Below, one piece after another: positions 52,376 to 61,303 of a DNA stretch of 64,000 bases (position 1 is the first letter of the stretch; every line of letters starts with the position of its first letter). A program made the position numbers and the translations under genes. The notes beneath the pieces were generated by a model. It was not told the DNA's origin and did not search any database. It worked only from the letters and a program-made list of their open reading frames with translations. The DNA comes from Pseudomonas sp. B28(2017) (GTDB lineage: Bacteria > Pseudomonadota > Gammaproteobacteria > Pseudomonadales > Pseudomonadaceae): assembly GCF_002113025.1 (NCBI RefSeq), contig NZ_NEJH01000001.1, forward strand, positions 620,001 to 684,000. Reading direction: 5' to 3'.

Positions 52376-52773
52376 AGGCACCTCAGGGGCTGAAAACGTA
52401 AATAGCCTTTGAGGCTAAAGAAGGATCCAAAAATAAGCATAGACGCTAAATCAGAATCTGCATCAAATCAACTAGTTACTGGATGGAGGCGAAAAAACCG
52501 TGTCAGTTGACTTCTCTCGTCATGGCCGGCAGGTTGGGCATCCATTGGGGTGCGCCGACTTTACAGAAGGTTATGCCCGATTTTGTGAAAGGAACATGAA
52601 AAAACGGTTGGGGAATCGTTTTATCTGAAGGCTATTAAGGCGCTGTTCAGACTTCTTCCATTCATTGCGTTTTTTAGGAGAATTCCCACAGCAATAATGT
52701 TTTTTACATGATTGTTATTTAACCTCTTAGTTTAGTTGTTTCATTGAACTGTTTACATTCAAGGCCGTTTCGT
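52376..52773. other. Divergent intergenic region between arnB and the recombinase gene
   Basis: About 400 bases, noticeably more AT-rich than the flanks, especially 52600-52750. It contains a -10 candidate for arnB at 52434-52443 and a small TAGCC/GGCTA hairpin in the presumed arnB leader near 52403-52417. I could not identify a convincing PmrA or PhoP box. Confidence 0.5.
52434..52443 (-). promoter_or_regulatory. RpoS-like -10 element candidate for the arn operon
   Basis: On the minus strand TCTATGCTTA matches the stationary-phase sigma -10 pattern (TCTAYRCTTAA) in all ten aligned bases. It lies about 60 bases before the arnB start. A TTGATG sits 19 bases further upstream. Confidence 0.35.
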
Positions 52774-53712
52774 TTGATTGACTTACCTGTAACTGATTCA
52801 CGCATATCCCTCACCAATCCGCTGACCCTGTATCTGGCGCGACTGGCGCCGTCCAGCCAACTGACCATGCGTTACGTGCTGCAGGATGCCGCCGACCGCC
52901 TGGGCTTCGAAGATTACGATATCGAGGAGATACCCTGGCACAACTTGCAGCCCGAAGACGTGATCGCACTCGTGGCCACTTTGCGTTCCGATGGTTATGC
53001 GCCCAACACGTCCTCGCTGTATGTCAACGCGGTGCGCGGGGTGATGAACGAAGCGTGGCGCATGAGCCTGATCTCTCAGGAACATCTGTTGAAGATGCGT
53101 ACGGTGAAGAGCATGGCCGGTACACGGCTGTCCCAGGGGCGCAATCTCAGGCGGACGCTGATTCAGGAACTGATGGCGGTCTGCGCGGCGGATCCGAGGC
53201 CGCAAGGCCTGCGGGATGCCGCGATCATCGGGATTCTGTACGGCTCGGGGATGCGCAAGTCCGAATCGGTGAACCTGGAGCTGAGTCAGGTCGATTTCGC
53301 CGAGCGCAGCCTGCGGGTGACTGCCAAGGGCAACAAGCAGTTGATCAAGTACGCCCCGGCCTGGGCCTTCGCCAAGCTGGAAGCCTGGCTTGAGCTGCGC
53401 CGTTCGTTGCTCAAGGACGGAGAGTCGGATGACCCGTTCCTGTTCAACCGCATCCGCCGTGGCAGCCATATCACCCGTGAGCGCATCACCAAACATGCGA
53501 TCTACTACATTGCCCGGCAACGGGGCGCGCAGGTCGGGGTGAAAATCATGCCCCACGACTTCCGGCGTTCGTTCATAACCCGGGTGATCGAAGAGCATGA
53601 CCTGTCGATTGCGCAGAAGCTGGCCCACCACAGCAATATCCAGACCACGGCCAACTACGATGTGCGCGACGACAACGAGCGCCGTCGGGCAGTGGATCGA
53701 TTCGATCTGTGA
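52774..53712 (+). CDS. Tyrosine recombinase / phage-integrase family protein
   Basis: About 312 aa. An N-terminal SAM-like core-binding domain (YVLQDAADRLGFEDYDIE, PNTSSLYVNAVRGVMNEAWRM) is followed by a catalytic domain with the expected arginine in LYGSGMRKSESVNLELSQVD, lysine in VTAKGNKQLIKY, H-x-x-R in PHDFRRSFITRV, histidine in LAHHSNIQTTANYD and the nucleophilic tyrosine in the same segment. All catalytic residues look intact. A TTG at 52774 with AAGG nine bases upstream is the likely start. No excisionase, phage gene, gene cassette or direct repeat is visible nearby, and its 3' end is four bases from the convergent iron-transport operon. Confidence 0.87.
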   Translation: MIDLPVTDSRISLTNPLTLYLARLAPSSQLTMRYVLQDAADRLGFEDYDIEEIPWHNLQPEDVIALVATLRSDGYAPNTSSLYVNAVRGVMNEAWRMSLISQEHLLKMRTVKSMAGTRLSQGRNLRRTLIQELMAVCAADPRPQGLRDAAIIGILYGSGMRKSESVNLELSQVDFAERSLRVTAKGNKQLIKYAPAWAFAKLEAWLELRRSLLKDGESDDPFLFNRIRRGSHITRERITKHAIYYIARQRGAQVGVKIMPHDFRRSFITRVIEEHDLSIAQKLAHHSNIQTTANYDVRDDNERRRAVDRFDL

Positions 53713-53716
53713 ACGA

Positions 53717-54787
53717 TCAGATCTCGCTCAGCACATGGGCGTGGCCAATGGTCGAGACCTGAACCGAGCTGCCGGCGGGTGGCGCATACATGCCTGAACT
53801 GCGCACCAGCAGTGATCGACCCGGTTGCTCGCGGCGGGTCAATGGCTGCAGTTCCACCGTCAGCGTGCAGGTGTTGCCGCTGAAGTCCCGATCGGTGACT
53901 ACAGCCCGGCAACCGCTGGCTTCCGGGTCGTTGGGCAGGATGCTGGCCAGTTGCAGCTGTTCGGGGCGCAGCATGATCTGCGCCGAGCTGTTGTTGCGGT
54001 GGTTGTTGACCGGGATCCGCCCCAGGTCGCAGTGGGCCCAACCGGCCTCGATGCGCGCGGGCATGACCACGGCATCCCCCAGGAACAGGGCGGTCTGTTC
54101 GTCTTCGGGGTAGCGGTACAGGTCCAGTGGATGGCCTGACTGCACCAGCCGGCCATGGCGCATCACCGCCAACTGGTCGGCGAACGACAGCGCTTCACTC
54201 TGGTCATGGGTGACCAGAATGGTAGTGACGCCTGCGTCTTCCAGCAGCCGCGCAACCATCTTGCGCATTGCGGCGCGCAATCCGGTGTCGAGCGCCGAGA
54301 ACGGCTCGTCCAGCAGCATCAGCCGTGGCTGTTGCGCCAATGCCCGGGCCAGGGCCACTCGCTGTTGCTGGCCGCCGGACAGTTCGTGAGGCCAACGCTC
54401 GGCCATCTTCGCATCCAGTGCCACGCTGTCCATCAGTTCAGCGACTCGCTGCTGTTTTTCAGTGCCTTTGGTGGCCAAGCCGAAGCCGATGTTCGCCGCC
54501 ACGGTCATGTGCGGAAACAGGGCGCCGTCCTGCGGCACGTAGCCGATCAGGCGCTGATGCGCCGGCACTTCGTGGGTGCCATCGACCAGGGTCTGGCCAT
54601 TGAGCGAAAGACGCCCGGAATCGGGGAATTCGAAGCCGGCAATCATCCGCAGCAACGTGGTCTTGCCTGAGCCTGAAGGGCCGACGATGACCGTGCGACT
54701 GCCGCTTGGCACCGACAGGCTGACGTTGTCCAGAGCGCAATGGGCGCCATAGGACTTGTAGAGGGCATTCAATTCAAGAGTGTTCAT
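53717..54787 (-). CDS. Ferric-iron-type ABC transporter ATP-binding protein (FbpC-like)
   Basis: A 356-aa ATPase: Walker [13 protein letters not shown]-loop in [13 protein letters not shown], signature [32 protein letters not shown] and H-loop [11 protein letters not shown], then a C-terminal regulatory TOBE-like domain ([12 protein letters not shown]). It powers the importer with the permease and binding protein upstream. It overlaps the permease gene by four bases. Iron rather than polyamine or thiamine is inferred from the binding protein and the Fur-like site. Confidence 0.9.
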   Translation of the reverse strand: MNTLELNALYKSYGAHCALDNVSLSVPSGSRTVIVGPSGSGKTTLLRMIAGFEFPDSGRLSLNGQTLVDGTHEVPAHQRLIGYVPQDGALFPHMTVAANIGFGLATKGTEKQQRVAELMDSVALDAKMAERWPHELSGGQQQRVALARALAQQPRLMLLDEPFSALDTGLRAAMRKMVARLLEDAGVTTILVTHDQSEALSFADQLAVMRHGRLVQSGHPLDLYRYPEDEQTALFLGDAVVMPARIEAGWAHCDLGRIPVNNHRNNSSAQIMLRPEQLQLASILPNDPEASGCRAVVTDRDFSGNTCTLTVELQPLTRREQPGRSLLVRSSGMYAPPAGSSVQVSTIGHAHVLSEI

Positions 54788-56385
54788 CGGCCAGCCGTTT
54801 TTTTCGATTGGTGATAAAGAAGTCCGGTCAACGGAAGCGACAGCACAACCATCAATAAGGCGTAGGGCGCAGCAGCGGCATAATCGATTTCGCTGGTCAT
54901 GGCCCAGAATCCGGTTGCCAGCGTGCGCGTGCCGTTAGGGGCCAGCAGCAGGGTGGCGGTCAGTTCGTTGGTGATGGCCAGGAACACCAGCGCCGCGCCG
55001 GCGGCTGCCCCCGGTGCGGCCAAGCGCAAGGTGATCAGCCACAGGGCCCGGGCTGGCGAGCGGCCAAGGCTGCGCGCGATGTTTTCCAGCTCCACCGGGG
55101 CCTGGGCAATGCCTGCGCGCAGGCTCACCAGGGCGCGGGGCAAGAACATCAGCAGATACGCCAGCAGCACGGTGAAGGTGGTCTGGTAAATCGGCCGGGC
55201 AAAATGGATCGTGACGGTCACCAGCGCCAGCGCCACGATAATGCCGGGCAAGGAACTGGTGATGTAGTTGCAGCTTTCCAGCACCCGTTGCATTCGGCCG
55301 GGGTAGCGGATCGACAGCCAGGCAATCGGGATCGCCGCGCCGGTGGTCAGCGCCGCACCGGCGACGCCGAGCAGCAGGGTTTGCTCCAGAGCGGGCAACA
55401 GCTCGGCCATGTTCCAGACTTCCATACCGCCGGCGATGAGCCATTTGCCCAGGGTGATCAGTGGAACACCCAGGGCCAGGGCGCAAGTCACGGTTTGCAG
55501 GGCCAACGCCAGCAGCGTTGAAGTGGTTTTCAGGACGACCACCCGTTGCTCCCGCGCGCTTCCCGAACCGACGCGAGCGTAACGTGCCGAACCCCGGGCG
55601 GCGGATTCGGCCGTCAACATTGCCAGGCAACACAGCGCCAGCACGCTGGCCAGCATGTGCGCCGCTGCGCCGTTGAAGGTCGACTTGAACTGATCGAAAA
55701 TCGCGGTGGTAAAGGTGTCGAAGCGGATCATGGCATACAGGCCGTACTCGGCCAGCAGGTGCAGACCGACCAGCAAGGCGCCGCCGCAGATCGCCAGACG
55801 CAATTGCGGCAACACCACGCGGAAAAACACTTTCCAGGGTTTGAGCCCCATGGATTCGGCGACGTCCTCGATGGCCGGGTCAAGTCGGCGCAAGGTGGCC
55901 GCCACCGGCAAATACAAGAACGGGAAGTAGGCGATGACCGAGACCAGGACACCGGCAAACAAGCCGTGGATCGGCGGTACCAGGCTGACCCAGGCGTAGC
56001 TGTGAACGAATGCAGGCACTGCCAGCGGTGCAGTGGCCAGCAACGACCACCAGCGTCGTCCCGGCAGATTCGTGCGTTCTGTGAGCCACGCCAGCGTCAC
56101 CCCCAGCGCCACGCACAAGGGAATCGTCAGCAGCACCAGCAACACAGTGTTGACCAACAGTTCACCGACCCGAGGGCGGAACACCAGGGTCACGACGGTT
56201 GACCAGCCTGTCTGCAGGGACACGCCAATAACGTAAGCGATCGGTAGCAGTGCCAGTAATGAAACCAGCACCGACAAACCGATCACCCATACACCGCCAC
56301 GTCCCGCAAAGACTCCGCGGGATCGTCGACGTAATGTTGCGGGTGTCGCCTCAGCGACCTCCGCAGGCAGGGTTTCAGGCATCAA
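54784..56385 (-). CDS. Ferric-iron-type ABC transporter permease (FbpB-like)
   Basis: A 533-aa duplicated permease with about 12 helices. Each half carries an EAA loop: [22 protein letters not shown] in the first half and [21 protein letters not shown] in the second. Fused double permeases of this kind are the rule for FbpB/HitB/SfuB iron importers. The start is one base before the end of the spacer after the binding-protein stop, so the three genes form one operon. Confidence 0.9.
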   Translation of the reverse strand: MMPETLPAEVAEATPATLRRRSRGVFAGRGGVWVIGLSVLVSLLALLPIAYVIGVSLQTGWSTVVTLVFRPRVGELLVNTVLLVLLTIPLCVALGVTLAWLTERTNLPGRRWWSLLATAPLAVPAFVHSYAWVSLVPPIHGLFAGVLVSVIAYFPFLYLPVAATLRRLDPAIEDVAESMGLKPWKVFFRVVLPQLRLAICGGALLVGLHLLAEYGLYAMIRFDTFTTAIFDQFKSTFNGAAAHMLASVLALCCLAMLTAESAARGSARYARVGSGSAREQRVVVLKTTSTLLALALQTVTCALALGVPLITLGKWLIAGGMEVWNMAELLPALEQTLLLGVAGAALTTGAAIPIAWLSIRYPGRMQRVLESCNYITSSLPGIIVALALVTVTIHFARPIYQTTFTVLLAYLLMFLPRALVSLRAGIAQAPVELENIARSLGRSPARALWLITLRLAAPGAAAGAALVFLAITNELTATLLLAPNGTRTLATGFWAMTSEIDYAAAAPYALLMVVLSLPLTGLLYHQSKKTAGR

Positions 56386-56386
56386 T

Positions 56387-57400
56387 TTAGAGCAGTCCGG
56401 CCTGTGTCATCAGCTCCACGGCTTTTTTGCTGTCGAGTTTCGAAGCATCGACAGTCGGCGCATCGAGTTGATTCAGAGGCACCAGTTTAGGGTTGGATTC
56501 AGCGCCTTTGCCCACGGCGTATTCAAACGACTTGCCGTTCTTCAGCACAGCCTGGCCGTCCTTGCCGGTAATGTATTTGAGGAACGCCTGAGCTTGTTCT
56601 TTGTGTTTGCTGGAGGCGAGGACGCCGCCGCCGGAGATGCTAACAAAAGCGCCCGGGTCTTTGTGCTTGAAATAGTGCAGGGCAGTGTTCTTGCTGTTTT
56701 CGCCAGTCTTGGACTGATCCACCAGGCTGTAATAGTGGTAGATCACGCCGCTGTCGATCTGCCCGGCATTCACCGCTTTGAGTACGGAGCTGTTGCCACG
56801 GTAGTTGGCGTAGTTGGTTTTCATCGCTTTCAACCAATCCAGCGTGGCGGCTTCACCCTTTTGCTCCAGGATGGCAGCGACGATGGCCTGGAAGTCGGCA
56901 CCGCCTGGCGACGCAGCCCAGCGACCTTTCCAGCTGGGATCGGCCAGGTCCATGATCGATTTCGGCAGATTGGCAGGCGGCAGTTTGCTCGGGTTGTACA
57001 CAAACACCGTAGAGCGCGCGGCAATCCCGACCCATTTGCCGTGGGCTGGACGGTAGGCGGAGTCAATCTGCTCCAGCGTGGCCTTATCGACAGGCGCAAA
57101 CAGCCCGGCGTTGTCGACCAGGACCATGGCCGGGGAGTTTTCGGTCAGGAACACGTCCGCCGGAGAAGCTGTGCCTTCCTGCACGATCTGGTTGCCCATC
57201 TCGGTGTCGTCGCCATTACGCAAGGTGACGGGAATACCGGTTTCCTGGGTAAAACCCTCGACCCAGACCTTGGTCAGGCCTTCGTGTTGCGCGTTGTACA
57301 CTACGATGCCGACGGAGTCAGCTGCATAGGCCTGGCCAGCGCTCAGCAAAGCGGTGGCCAGCAGGGCTTTTTTCAAGAACGAAGGGATGTTGGGAAACAT
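56387..57400 (-). CDS. Iron ABC transporter periplasmic binding protein (FbpA-like)
   Basis: A 337-aa class II binding protein with a Sec signal peptide ending QAYA before [16 protein letters not shown]. The pair of adjacent tyrosines in [12 protein letters not shown] corresponds to the Fe(III) ligands of FbpA/HitA, and [14 protein letters not shown] and [13 protein letters not shown] are conserved pocket segments. The ATG at 57400 is used because it gives the correct signal peptide with AGGAGC upstream; the in-frame start at 57463 would lie in the Fur-like box. It is the first gene of the operon and captures free or chelated ferric iron in the periplasm. Confidence 0.92.
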   Translation of the reverse strand: MFPNIPSFLKKALLATALLSAGQAYAADSVGIVVYNAQHEGLTKVWVEGFTQETGIPVTLRNGDDTEMGNQIVQEGTASPADVFLTENSPAMVLVDNAGLFAPVDKATLEQIDSAYRPAHGKWVGIAARSTVFVYNPSKLPPANLPKSIMDLADPSWKGRWAASPGGADFQAIVAAILEQKGEAATLDWLKAMKTNYANYRGNSSVLKAVNAGQIDSGVIYHYYSLVDQSKTGENSKNTALHYFKHKDPGAFVSISGGGVLASSKHKEQAQAFLKYITGKDGQAVLKNGKSFEYAVGKGAESNPKLVPLNQLDAPTVDASKLDSKKAVELMTQAGLL

Positions 57401-57462
57401 TCTGCGGGCTGCTCCTGGTGCATTTTTTTGAAAGTCATGCGCATTGAAACGCTTGTAACCCA

Positions 57463-57479
57463 ATGCGAATCATTTGCAT
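57463..57479. promoter_or_regulatory. Fur-box-like palindrome upstream of fbpA
   Basis: ATGCGAATCATTTGCAT is a 17-base inverted repeat (ATGC-n-AAT-n-ATT-n-GCAT). It matches 12 of 19 positions of the Fur consensus GATAATGATAATCATTATC. It lies about 65 bases before the binding-protein start, as expected for iron repression. Confidence 0.6.
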
Positions 57480-57536
57480 ATTTTGAATTGCAGGGAATGT
57501 AGAGATCCAAATGAGAAAATAACGTCAAAAATACCG

Positions 57537-57788
57537 TTAATACATGTAATTTTCATTCAGATTAGCAGCACTGGGCCCACTGTGGCTCGACTCGTCAATC
57601 AAACGGTGATCGTTGATCAGAATATGACGCTGTCCCCGGCTGCATTTTGTCGGGCCTTCGGCGATGACCAATAGCTGATCGGCAAAGCGTAGCGCCTGAT
57701 TCAGGTCATGGATGGCGCTGATCACGATTTTCAATTCTTGCAGATTGACCCGCTCCAGCCTTGCCGCTGAGCCGAACAGCCCACCCAT
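57537..57788 (-). pseudogene. Relic of a FecE-like siderophore/heme ABC ATPase
   Basis: The frame keeps the H-loop region of an iron-siderophore ABC ATPase, VISAIHDLNQALRFADQLLVIAEG, and then jumps to KCSRGQRHILIND, which resembles the extreme C-terminus of such proteins. About 30-40 residues normally between these parts are absent. The Walker A, signature and Walker B regions are missing upstream. This looks like a gene reduced by at least two deletions. It has no plausible function as protein. Confidence 0.7.
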
Positions 57789-57817
57789 GAAGATCGGCTC
57801 GATGACACCTGGCAGAA

Positions 57818-57862
57818 ACGAAAAATACCGAGAGACCGGTTTGGCCTCTCGGTATTTTTCGT
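57818..57862. terminator. Bidirectional intrinsic terminator
   Basis: A perfect 17-bp stem (57818-57834 with 57846-57862) with an 11-base loop, containing an A5 run on one side and T5 on the other. It lies eight bases after the stop of the second arnT gene and can terminate transcription from either direction. Confidence 0.88.
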
Positions 57863-57870
57863 CTCGGCTG

Positions 57871-59592
57871 TCAGGGCTGGATTTGCGGGAAGATCAGGAC
57901 CTGCAGATTGCCGCGCTGATAACGCTTGCCGTCGGTGGGCAGCGCCTCGACCTCCTGAATCTCATCGACGCTGTTGACCCTCATCACCACCCCGACCGAG
58001 CCTTTTTTACGTGCTTCGGTCATCCATTGCCCGATGTCTTGCTGAGTCACTTTGCGCGAGGCCGCGGCCGGATCCGAAAGGCCGTACTTCAGCTCGCCGA
58101 TGACATTATAGAGCGTCACCTCCGGTCGCCCGGTCAGCCACGACAAGGCCGAGGCTGCACCCAGGTCGTTGCTCAGCAGCGAGGTGGTCTGGTTCAGGCT
58201 GTCCAGGTGTTCGGAGATAAACCGGTCAGGCATCTTGCTGTCGACAATCTGGCCCGGCATGGCGGCGGGAAGCAGCGCCACCAGCAATCCGATGCCGAGG
58301 GCGGGCATCGCCCATAACGTCAATGGCCGCAGGATTTGCAGGGCATTGGCGATGATCCAGCCCAACAGCACGATGAACGCCAGGGACAGGCTGAACATCT
58401 CGGTATTTTGATAAATCTCTTTGCTCAGTTGCAGGTACAGCAAGGCAATCAGGGCCGTGGTGGCAATCACGACGTTGAGCCATCCGTTGACGCGAATCGT
58501 CCGTCCCCGCGCCTGTTGCAGCAGGCTGGTCAGCGCATTGCCCATTAGCAGCGCCAGCGGCAACAGGCACGGCATGATGTAAGTCGGCAACTTGCCGCTG
58601 CTCATGCTGAAAATGGCCAATGGCAGCAGCAGCCACAGCAAGAGAAAAGCGCAGACGGGCTGACGCTTGTCGTTCCAGGCCTGGATGAATGTTGTCGGCA
58701 ACAACACAGACCAGGGCAGGGCGGAAACGACCAGCATCGGCAGGTAGAACCACCACGGGCGGGCGTGCTGTGCATCGTCGGCGGCGAAGCGGCGTACGTG
58801 CTCGTTCCAGAAGAAGAAATTCCAGAAATCCGGTTCCTGATGATGAATGGCCAATGCCCAGGGCAAGCAGACTGCCGCGGCGACCACCACAGCCAGTGGC
58901 CCGTAACGCAACAGCTCGCCGATGCGACGCTGCCAGAGCATGTAGGGCAGGGCGATCACCGCCGGCAGCAGCCAGGCCAGAAAGCCCTTGGTCATGAAGC
59001 CCATGCCGCAGGCGATACCCAGGACTGCCCAGGACCCCAGGCGGGCGCGAGTGGTTCGGCTGTCGATGGCAAACCACAGGGAAACCAGACTCAGGTTGAC
59101 CCAGAGGGTGAACTGCGGGTCGAGGTTGGCGTACCCGGCCTGGCCGGCAATCAGCCCGAAGCTCATGTACAACAGAGCGCAGGCAAAGCTTTTGCGCGGA
59201 TCGCCCCAGAACCGGCGGGCAATCAGCCAGGTCAGCCACACGCTCAGCCCGGTACTCAGCGCTGAGGCGATGCGTACCCCGAACAGATTGTCGCCAAACA
59301 CCGCCTGACCGATGGCGATCATCCAGTACCCGGCAATCGGCTTCTCGAAATAACGAAGGCCCATGAAGTGCGGCGAGACCCAGTTCCCGCCCTGCAGCAT
59401 TTCCTGGCTGACCTGGGCATAACGGGTTTCATCGGGAATCCACAGGCCATGGCTCATCAGTGGTAGCAGGTAGAACGCAATGAACGCCAGGAACAACGCG
59501 AAGAGCATCCGGCGTTCATTGGCAGGCACCGTTGGAGTGTGCAGGCGTAAAGAATGGTCAGCAAAATCTGGCAGTGGCTGATTTGACGTCAT
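57871..59592 (-). CDS. arnT: Second ArnT-type lipid A aminoarabinose transferase
   Basis: A 573-aa GT-C membrane enzyme clearly paralogous to the operon-borne Arn[62 protein letters not shown] and a related C-terminal domain ([22 protein letters not shown]). Compared with the first copy it has a longer N-terminus of about 30 hydrophilic residues before the first helix. The ATG at 59592 follows AAGG. It is transcribed in the same direction as the Ais-like phosphatase gene 176 bases upstream. It could modify a different position or use a different acceptor, but that is inference. Confidence 0.92.
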   Translation of the reverse strand: MTSNQPLPDFADHSLRLHTPTVPANERRMLFALFLAFIAFYLLPLMSHGLWIPDETRYAQVSQEMLQGGNWVSPHFMGLRYFEKPIAGYWMIAIGQAVFGDNLFGVRIASALSTGLSVWLTWLIARRFWGDPRKSFACALLYMSFGLIAGQAGYANLDPQFTLWVNLSLVSLWFAIDSRTTRARLGSWAVLGIACGMGFMTKGFLAWLLPAVIALPYMLWQRRIGELLRYGPLAVVVAAAVCLPWALAIHHQEPDFWNFFFWNEHVRRFAADDAQHARPWWFYLPMLVVSALPWSVLLPTTFIQAWNDKRQPVCAFLLLWLLLPLAIFSMSSGKLPTYIMPCLLPLALLMGNALTSLLQQARGRTIRVNGWLNVVIATTALIALLYLQLSKEIYQNTEMFSLSLAFIVLLGWIIANALQILRPLTLWAMPALGIGLLVALLPAAMPGQIVDSKMPDRFISEHLDSLNQTTSLLSNDLGAASALSWLTGRPEVTLYNVIGELKYGLSDPAAASRKVTQQDIGQWMTEARKKGSVGVVMRVNSVDEIQEVEALPTDGKRYQRGNLQVLIFPQIQP

Positions 59593-59768
59593 GTCTCGAC
59601 CTTGGCGCTTGGATGGCTGGTTGAAGTGTGATGTGCAACTTGCAAGAGAGAAAACCGGAATGATATTGAACGGCGAGAAGTTCAATCGCACTTCTCGCTG
59701 TTCTGTTCAGGTTTCATTCAGTCCGGCTTGAAATAACTTAGTGCCAAAATTTTTGATCTGTAATGATT

Positions 59769-60482
59769 TCAGTTTTTTTCTTGTAACAGAGTGTTCCAGT
59801 CTTCGGCATTCACAATGCCGAGCACTTGCAGTTGCCCATTGCCATCGATGTGGACAAATAACGCGCTGCCGTACTCGGCGTCCTTCGCCGAATGCTTGAA
59901 GCCGGTCTGCTTTTCAAAATCAGCGATGCAACCACTGTGGGTCACCAGCACCAGGTTGCGTTGGGCCACCTTGTGCGCCACGACGTCGTTACGCAGGGTC
60001 GTGCCGCAGGTGGCCAGCCATTCCTGGGTCCGTGGGTCGCTGTTGAACATGTAATGCGCGGTCTGCACGGTGCGCGTAACGGGGCTGGTCAGGATGTCGG
60101 TGTGTGTCAAACCCAGGCGTGCCAAGCCTTGCCCGACACCGGCGGCCGCCTCACTGCCGACACGGGTAATGCCATCGGCCGGACCCAGGCAAGGATTGCT
60201 GGAACGGTCGCAGCGCTCGGTATGACGCACCAGCACCGCGATCTCGCCGGCACCCCACTGTTGCAGCAATTGGGCCCGGGCTTGTGCGTCCTCCTGGGCC
60301 AGGTTGGTCGGTGATTTCGGCCACAGGAGAAAACCGGTGACCAGCACGGCGATGGTTAGTGCACCAATGGCCACGACCGATCTGGACAGGCGCGAAGAAG
60401 GTTTACGCGAAACGGAGTTGACCAAGTTTGTCCACCAGTTGGAGCGCCAGGGAAGTGCTGTTGTACAAACCTGGAACAGCAC
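59769..60482 (-). CDS. Ais/PmrG-like histidine phosphatase with N-terminal membrane anchor
   Basis: Up to 237 aa. One N-terminal helix (VVAIGALTIAVLVTGFLLW) is followed by a periplasmic phosphoglycerate-mutase-fold domain. The catalytic region VRHTERCDRSSNPCLG closely resembles E. coli Ais (RHAERCDRS), and TSPVTRTVQTA and LVTHSGCIADF supply the other phosphate-pocket residues. Ais/PmrG removes phosphate from LPS core heptose and lies next to arn in enterobacteria; proximity to an arnT here supports a similar role. The GTG at 60482 and a TTG at 60425 (with GGTGG upstream) are competing starts. Confidence 0.8.
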   Translation of the reverse strand: MLFQVCTTALPWRSNWWTNLVNSVSRKPSSRLSRSVVAIGALTIAVLVTGFLLWPKSPTNLAQEDAQARAQLLQQWGAGEIAVLVRHTERCDRSSNPCLGPADGITRVGSEAAAGVGQGLARLGLTHTDILTSPVTRTVQTAHYMFNSDPRTQEWLATCGTTLRNDVVAHKVAQRNLVLVTHSGCIADFEKQTGFKHSAKDAEYGSALFVHIDGNGQLQVLGIVNAEDWNTLLQEKN

Positions 60483-60677
60483 GAAAAATGTCCGCCGAAA
60501 CCAGGTCCAGCGAATTGAATGCAGCCAAAGTTAAATCTGTACAGCTGTCGGAACAGTGAAAGGAATGTGAAAAATTTGCAGAAGGGACTCCTGCGGCTAA
60601 TTAGTTTGTTACTGGGAATTGTTATCTATTGTTCCAGCGTGGAATGAGAGTGGGAAACAGAGGGGAAATATGGGATA

Positions 60678-60708
60678 GGACTAACGGCAAACTTGTCGCC
60701 GTTAGTCC
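60678..60708. terminator. Hairpin downstream of pqiC
   Basis: GGACTAACGGC pairs perfectly with GCCGTTAGTCC around a 9-base loop, 20 bases after the pqiC stop. The T-run after it on the minus strand is poor, so termination strength is uncertain. Confidence 0.6.
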
Positions 60709-60728
60709 GGGAAGCGTGAAAAGTGTGT

Positions 60729-61286
60729 TCAGGGCGAAGGGCAGTTCGCCTGTGGTCTGGTGGCAGCCTGGCTGATCAGCGCGGCCAGGCGTTTGACGTT
60801 GTTTTGCTGGGCAAGCACCAGGTCGTCGATGGTCGCGCCTGACGGCGTTTGCAAGGTGCTGCGGCAAATCACCCGTGCCGTGTCGTCTGCGCCTGCGCTG
60901 CGCAGGCGCCATTTCACGTCCATCAACGCGTACTGGCCGGGGACCGAGTCAAAACGCTGCACATCGACCCGCACTGAATATTTGCCTTGTACCGGGCTGT
61001 TGCTCAGTTGATCGGCCAGCGCACTGCGCAATTCGTCCACGAGGGTCGCGCCCCACCACTGGGTTTCCAGGATCGCCAGGCCACTGTTGCCCTCGCGAAT
61101 GACGATCTGCGCACGATCGACCTGGGGCGGCACGCTAAGCGTCTCGATCTGAATCACCCCGACGGTGGCCCTTGAATGATCGCCTACCTGGGCCGGGGTC
61201 AGGGTGTGGAATTGAATCGGGTCACTGCGGCAAGCGGCAAGCAGCAACATCGCGGTGACCAGGGTTAACTTCAGCGGAAAAGCCAT
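60729..61286 (-). CDS. pqiC: PqiC, outer-membrane lipoprotein of the Pqi lipid-transport system
   Basis: A 185-aa lipoprotein of the ABC-type-transport-auxiliary family (DUF330), lipobox LAAC at residues 16-19 of the ATG at 61286. PVQGKYSVRVDVQRFDSVPGQ and SALADQLSN fit the family. PqiC anchors the PqiB tunnel at the outer membrane. The start has AGGAGC upstream and lies 17 bases after the pqiB stop. Confidence 0.88.
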   Translation of the reverse strand: MAFPLKLTLVTAMLLLAACRSDPIQFHTLTPAQVGDHSRATVGVIQIETLSVPPQVDRAQIVIREGNSGLAILETQWWGATLVDELRSALADQLSNSPVQGKYSVRVDVQRFDSVPGQYALMDVKWRLRSAGADDTARVICRSTLQTPSGATIDDLVLAQQNNVKRLAALISQAATRPQANCPSP

Positions 61287-61303
61287 GGGTGATGCTCCTG
61301 TGT

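Noticed and set aside
52610..52650. GTTCAG near 52650 as a PhoP box for arnB
   Set aside because: Only one half-site is present; the direct repeat needed for PhoP is missing and the distance to arnB is large.
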